Below, piece by piece: positions 59,637-64,000 of a stretch of DNA of 64,000 nt. The notes under the pieces were generated by a model that had not been told where the DNA came from, searched no databases, and saw only the letters and a list, made by a program, of their open reading frames with translations. Numbering within the stretch: the first letter of the stretch is position 1; each line of letters opens with the position of its first letter. Location: contig JAACJM010000050.1 in assembly GCA_013368315.1 (NCBI GenBank), positions 62,001 through 126,000 on the forward strand, in the 5' to 3' direction. The stretch is from Tetrapyrgos nigripes (taxonomy: Eukaryota; Basidiomycota; Agaricomycetes; Agaricales; Campanellaceae). The position numbers and the translations under genes were made by a program.

Positions 59637-61293
59637 ATGGACGCATTCAGACAAACACTACGCCAAGCAACGGGTATGTCTGACAAGACGAATCAAACTA
59701 TTCCTGCTGTTGTGATTATGGCAAAGAATGCGTCTGGTGCGTAGGTTCTACTATGGGTGATAACTATTTCGAATTATCAGTGTCCTTACTCAATAATCTG
59801 CATATGACTATGATCATTGATTATTATGATTATGGGCTACAACTTGCGACATAACACAAACACAGGTACTTTGAACATCAAAGAACATTTCGGATACCTC
59901 TCCCCAAAACTCGACGCACCCGAGATTGACTTCAACACCACCGTTTGGGGAGCGTCTATTACAAAGCTGGTAACAACCGTTGCTGCGATGCAACTTGTAG
60001 AAAAAGGATTGGTGGATTTGGATGAAGATATTACTCGTGTTTTGCCCGAGTGGAAGGATCCGAAGATTTTGAAAGGGTTTGAAGAGGGGACGGGGAAGCC
60101 GGTTTTGGTGGATTCGAAGAAGAAGATGACTTTGAAGTAAGTATGTACTATGAAGTTCTCTCATTACGACCAGTGTCGTTTGCGAGTTTACCCATGAGAA
60201 ATGATAGGCATCTATTGACACACTCGAGTGGAATGCCTTATGGTGTCTCTCATCCATGGTTGGAGCAGTATAGGAATTATATGAAGATTGTTCCTAAAGG
60301 AAATTCTCTAGTTGAGTTCAAATCCATTCTATCACTCGTTACTATAACACTCTCATATCCTTTGTTGTAGCAAGACCACAGTCTCCTTCCATTACTCTTC
60401 GAACCCGGAGAAGGATGGCACTACGGTTTCAGCATCGATTGGGCTGGCGCCGTTGTCGAGAGACTCAGCGGTTGTCCTCGTCTCGGTGATTATTTCGCCA
60501 AACACATCTGGGGACCTCTCGGTTTAGACGAGAGTAGTTGGACGTTTCATCCTCACAACGACGATGATTTCAAGAAATATCCTCGCATGGAGATGCAGCT
60601 CCGACAACCTGATGGGTCAATGGAAGGACAACAGGCCAACCCCTTTGGGATTCCTGGAGTGTATGATGGATTTGGTGATTTTGACGGTGGAGGTGGAGGG
60701 CTTTATTTGAAGCCTGTGGATTATTTTAGACTTTTGGAATCTTTGATGAGGAATGATGAGGTTCTCTTGAAGAAGGAGACTAGGGATATGATGTTTTTGC
60801 CGGCACTTGAGGATAATAGGTATCTTGTGGAACGGTTTGAAATCGAGTTTGAAACGACGGTAAGTAGTACGGAATTTTCCAGAGTTCGTTGGTTGTTAAT
60901 TGATCAAGCCACATTAGCCTCCTGGTGGAGAACATCCTTATTTAATGGGCGTACCTCTGGGAACGCGGGTCGCTTGTGGATTAGGTGGTGTGGTGACTCT
61001 GGAAGATGTAGAAGGAAAGAGGAAGAAAGGCACAATGTGGTGGGGTGGAATGCCGAATTTGGTTTGGGTAAGTTCAAGTTCAAGTTGGGCTGTAAGCCTG
61101 TAACCTGTTTCTGTTCCTCACTCCGTAACGGTCACTCACTCATCGACGATTCCAATTTCTTCTACAGTGGATTGATCCCTCCAGTCAACTGACTGGATTC
61201 TTTTCGACGCAGCTCGTCCCTACTGGCGATGGAATAGTCAGAAATGTCAGCAGCCAGTTTGAGATGGCAGTCTATCAGGAACTGGATAAATAA
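59637..61293 (+). CDS. beta-lactamase-like serine hydrolase (class C/EstB type)
   Basis: Six exons join in frame. The start MDAFRQTLRQATG is at 59637. The SxxK motif WGASITK carries the nucleophile Ser and general-base Lys. Then VEKGLVDLDEDITRVLPEW, LLTHSSGMPYG, and FEPGEGWHYGFSIDWAGAVVERLSG with the Tyr of the YxN-like motif (YGFS). DYFAKHIWGPLGLDESSWT follows, and the third element is WWGGMPN. Introns include GTGCGTAG...AACACAG after KNAS and GTAAGTTC...TTCTACAG before the last exon (WIDPSSQLTGFFSTQL). These enzymes are esterases, transesterases or carboxypeptidase-like hydrolases; some act in secondary metabolism (LovD type). No signal peptide is seen, so it is probably cytosolic. Intact; stop TAA at 61291-61293. 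Confidence 0.83.
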
Positions 61294-61812
61294 ATAGTAG
61301 TAATTGGATCCGTCGTTGACTCTCCCGACCCAAACTCACCTCAGGCTCCAAATTCCAATCTTGGGGTTGTACCATTTATTCCCTTTCCCCCCCCCCTTTT
61401 TTTTTGACACAACCTATATACTTATCCCAAAGAAACAAGCATTCCTGGTGTCAGAAGTATAAAAGACTTGTAGTAGCTACTTACATCAACCGAGAACTCG
61501 GAGGTTGTCTGAGGTTGTCTATGTGAAACTGATTGATGGTTCTTCCGAGTCCCAACTCTCACTTTATAATCACTCAGTGCTCCCGCTAGCCTTGCCAGCA
61601 CTCAGTTTCACGCTCAAAAAATGACTGTCCTGATTGAGAACGTCGCGGGAGGAAGAGGCAGTCGGGTACAATCGCGTCGCAATCACGCGAATTTGCAAAA
61701 AGCGCGTTTTTTTACTAGTACTGCAACCACCACCCTTCAAAACGTTGACTACATCTAACACACTTTTATGGCTCAATTTCTACTGACTCTTGTTACCTTT
61801 TTTTCTTGCTAG
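61294..61812. other. intergenic, no gene recognised
   Basis: Contains a C9 run followed by T10 near 61387-61405. No coding exon was recognised. Confidence 0.4.
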
Positions 61813-62996
61813 ATGTCCGGTCGCAGTTCCGGATCCAAGTCTTCGAAAACGTCAAAGCAGTCCAAAACCCGAATCCAAAGGACATTTTTTGCCCTTGCGG
61901 TGAAAAAATCCTTTTCCTGAAATATGACGAGCTTCAATCCGACCCTCCAGAAGAGCTTCTCAATACCAACGAACCTCTTCTCGACAGCTTGTATGCCCAA
62001 GAACCGCCGCGATATCCGTGCTGCAAAGGAGATGAAGAAAATCCTTGGTGCACACCGCAGACATCTGTACGATTGAGTGTCCATCCTATCAAATGAAGAA
62101 TGTCACCTCACACCTTTCATCAACTCGCACAAGAGTCTCATCTCTCCCATGAGAAACGTACCCTCCGAATCATTAATCATTACCGAAAATTTCAACGTGT
62201 AAGGAAGTTCGGAAGTACTCGCTCTCTGGAGACGTCATTGGATACAAGGGAGAGTTACTTTTATACCGGTCCAATCTGGCTTGCCCAGGTCTGTAGACGT
62301 TGGAGGAATATCGCTTTTTCCAAACCACTCACTTCGCTGTGGCCTCTTATCCATATCAACACTTTCCCTGTAGAAGACTCATATCCAAGAGGCCACACGA
62401 AAAGCTTCCTCCACTTGACCGTATCGAGGCCTGCTATCGCATGCGCACGCGCACAGGATTCACCTCTCCACCTCTCATTCTACTATGATCACCGCAGAAA
62501 GGGCATCAACGCTGCCAATGCATTGTTCAACATCCTTGTCCAGAAATACTCGGAACGTTGGGAGTCCATCGTTTTCAAGATGAATGCCAAAATGGACGCG
62601 CTTTCGTTCACAGTTGGGACGTTTGAAAATCTCCAAAGCCTATCCATCACTGATCAAAGCAGCTATTCCGTCAACTCGTTCATGTCCATCGTTCCAGCCT
62701 CTCTTTCCAAACTTGTTGATATCAGGATCGTCAACGGTGGTAGCTATTGGAGTCCCCCAGTATTTGCACATACAGCTATGCCCACTGCACCAGTACTCAA
62801 ACGCATGAAAACACCCGCTTACTGCGAGATGAATGGTAGATTCCTTCCGGTCCTGAAACGTTTCCCGTTATTGGAGGAGTTTTCTCTTACGGGGAAACCG
62901 CAGGAATACGTTCATCATTACCATAATGCTCACGACGTCGCTGCAGCAGCGGGGGAAGGGGGGCTGGATTTGAATGTTTTTCGTAGGGTCGAATGA
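61813..62996 (+). pseudogene. F-box-like protein, frameshifted, with foreign 3' end
   Basis: Begins MSGRSSGSKSSKTSKQSK at 61813 and soon meets stops. Fragments in different frames resemble agaricomycete F-box proteins: DELQSDPPEELLNTNEPLLDS, then a helix AAKEMKKILGAHRRHL, then SLISPMRNVPSE (F-box core) and, in the long frame 62100-62996, WLAQVCRRWRNIAFSKPLTSLWPLI followed by LRR-like text (FENLQSLSITDQSSY, LPVLKRFPLLEEFSLTG). F-box proteins bring substrates to SCF ubiquitin ligases. The end (LDLNVFRRVE) is not F-box sequence but the duplicated WDR89 exon 2 end (GLNVFVGSNE) in the same register, with its GAATGAGTGAG splice-donor region serving as stop. Confidence 0.55.
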
Positions 62997-63610
62997 GTGA
63001 GTTTAGTCGTTTACTCGTCACGGTGTCGCTGGAGTGTCTTGCTATGAAGATGAAGATTCGGGGAGTGGATATGGACATCAGCATCATCATCATCATCATC
63101 ATCATGGGCATGGGCATGGTATCAACGGTGTCGGTATAGGAGGAAGGCGAGAAGACGACGCAATGGACGCAATGGATGTGGATACTAATGTTCCTATGGA
63201 CGTGGACGGCCACGCAGACGCAGACGCTACCTCCGACGACGCAGACATAGACATAGACATGGAAATGGGGATAGGAACGGGGGATGAATGGCATTACGCC
63301 CACGCCCGCCTCCGCCCCCATTTCCGCTTCTATATGGCCCACTATGTCTATGTCTAGGAGAAAACGAGAAAGAGAGAAAGAAAGTGAAGGTGGAAATGAA
63401 AGTGAAAGTAAGAGGGGGAGAGGAGAGGGGGGAGGTGGGAAGAGGGCTAGGAGGTGAGAATACGTGTCTTCTTCGAGCGGGTCACAATCCGGGTATGGAC
63501 GAAGGAAGATCCAAGACGCGACGTTACAAGACGTTGTAACCAATTGTCTGTACCCTCTTTCTTTTTTCTTCTGCCTATGCTGCCGTCTCCCGGTTGGGGG
63601 AAAGGGGGGC
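62964..63610 (+). pseudogene. duplicated 3' end of the WDR89-like gene
   Basis: From TTTGAATGTTTTTCGTAGGGTCGAATGAGTGAGTTT it parallels 58258-58300, then GAAGATTCGGGGAGTGG...GGTATCAACGGTGT parallels 58521-58556. The Asp/Met-rich repeat, the AGAAAACGAGAAAGAGAGAAAG tail and the downstream TTACAAG...TGTACCCTCTT block are also repeated. The WD40 exon between them has been lost and a (CAT)n tract expanded at 63081-63107. It encodes no propeller and is a dead partial copy. Confidence 0.75.
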
Positions 63611-64000
63611 TCTTTCGATGAGTATATTATAGTGTACGGTGTGCAGTATCTGCAGAACAGGGATTGGTTAGGCCACATGGGCAATAAGTGATGTCGTTTT
63701 GGTTCAATTGGAAGTGGTTTCAGTTGGACTGCAAATATAAACTTGAAGCTTTGACCAGACATCTGGCATACAGTGTCATCGTTAGCGTTGGAGGGGGCAT
63801 AGACTAGACATAGGGACGAGTGCTGTGCTGTGGATGGTGGTACGCGGTTGAAACAATGGAAAAAAAAAAAAACGCGTCAAGTTTCTCGACGCGCGGTTAC
63901 GTATATACGTTCAGATCTGTTGGGTTCCAGGCTAACTACTACTGACTAACGAAAGGTAACAAGAGGAAAAAGAGTAAAGAAAAATGATTTTCGGGCCCAT
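63611..64000. other. right edge, no gene recognised
   Basis: No coding exon is supported. An A12 run lies near 63861-63872. Confidence 0.35.

Noticed and set aside
60310..60330. TTCAAATCC as a tRNA B box
   Set aside because: It lies in an intron of the beta-lactamase-like gene with no matching A box or cloverleaf.

Overview
The window looks like nuclear DNA of a mushroom-forming basidiomycete (Agaricomycetes, probably Agaricales; species not assigned). Genes are broken by many 45-65 bp GT-AG introns, several families are ones familiar from agaricomycete genomes (four-TM MARVEL-like proteins, DUF262 proteins, SRPK-like kinases, F-box relics, GDSL/PC-esterase-like proteins), and there are Copia and hAT-type elements. 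Gene models were spliced by eye, using reading-frame continuity and family motifs.

Layout. 0-6.1 kb: edge fragment of a RecQ-like helicase (-), an intact DUF262 gene with nuclear signals (+), a decayed SR-protein-kinase-like gene (+). 6.6-8.5 kb: two tandem MARVEL-like units that read as ONE fused gene (+). 8.7-16.1 kb: three minus-strand genes (FAD-linked oxidoreductase, hexokinase, sedolisin protease), each recognisable end to end but broken by single-base indels. 16.7-26.3 kb: a ~4.9 kb tandem segmental duplication; each unit carries an alpha/beta-hydrolase gene plus an unrecognised Ser-rich gene, and unit 1 also holds a truncated extra hydrolase. 27.0-28.5 kb: Atf1-like bZIP regulator (-) with CRE-like sites upstream. 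30.6-40.6 kb: two intact plus-strand genes of ubiquitin/SUMO biology, a Uls1-type SNF2/RING translocase and a WDR48/UAF1-type WD40 activator of deubiquitinases. 40.8-43.5 kb: a membrane-anchored DUF3445 (heme-dependent N-demethylase-like) gene (-) and a small basic protein gene (-).

44.5-54.3 kb is a CpG-poor zone of decayed genes and transposons. A 1,153 bp non-autonomous hAT-type element sits in an exon of a multi-TM receptor-like pseudogene, and a young 5,040 bp Copia element sits in an intron of a decayed GDSL/PC-esterase-like gene. 56.2-61.3 kb: a single-TM protein gene (-) shares a 154 bp promoter with a WDR89-type WD40 gene (+), followed by an intact beta-lactamase-like serine hydrolase (+). 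61.8-63.6 kb: an F-box-like pseudogene runs into a duplicated copy of the WDR89 3' end.

The genes do not form one pathway. Regulatory and ubiquitin/SUMO genes are intact, while secreted or metabolic genes are duplicated, fused or frameshifted. No tRNA, rRNA or CRISPR was seen.
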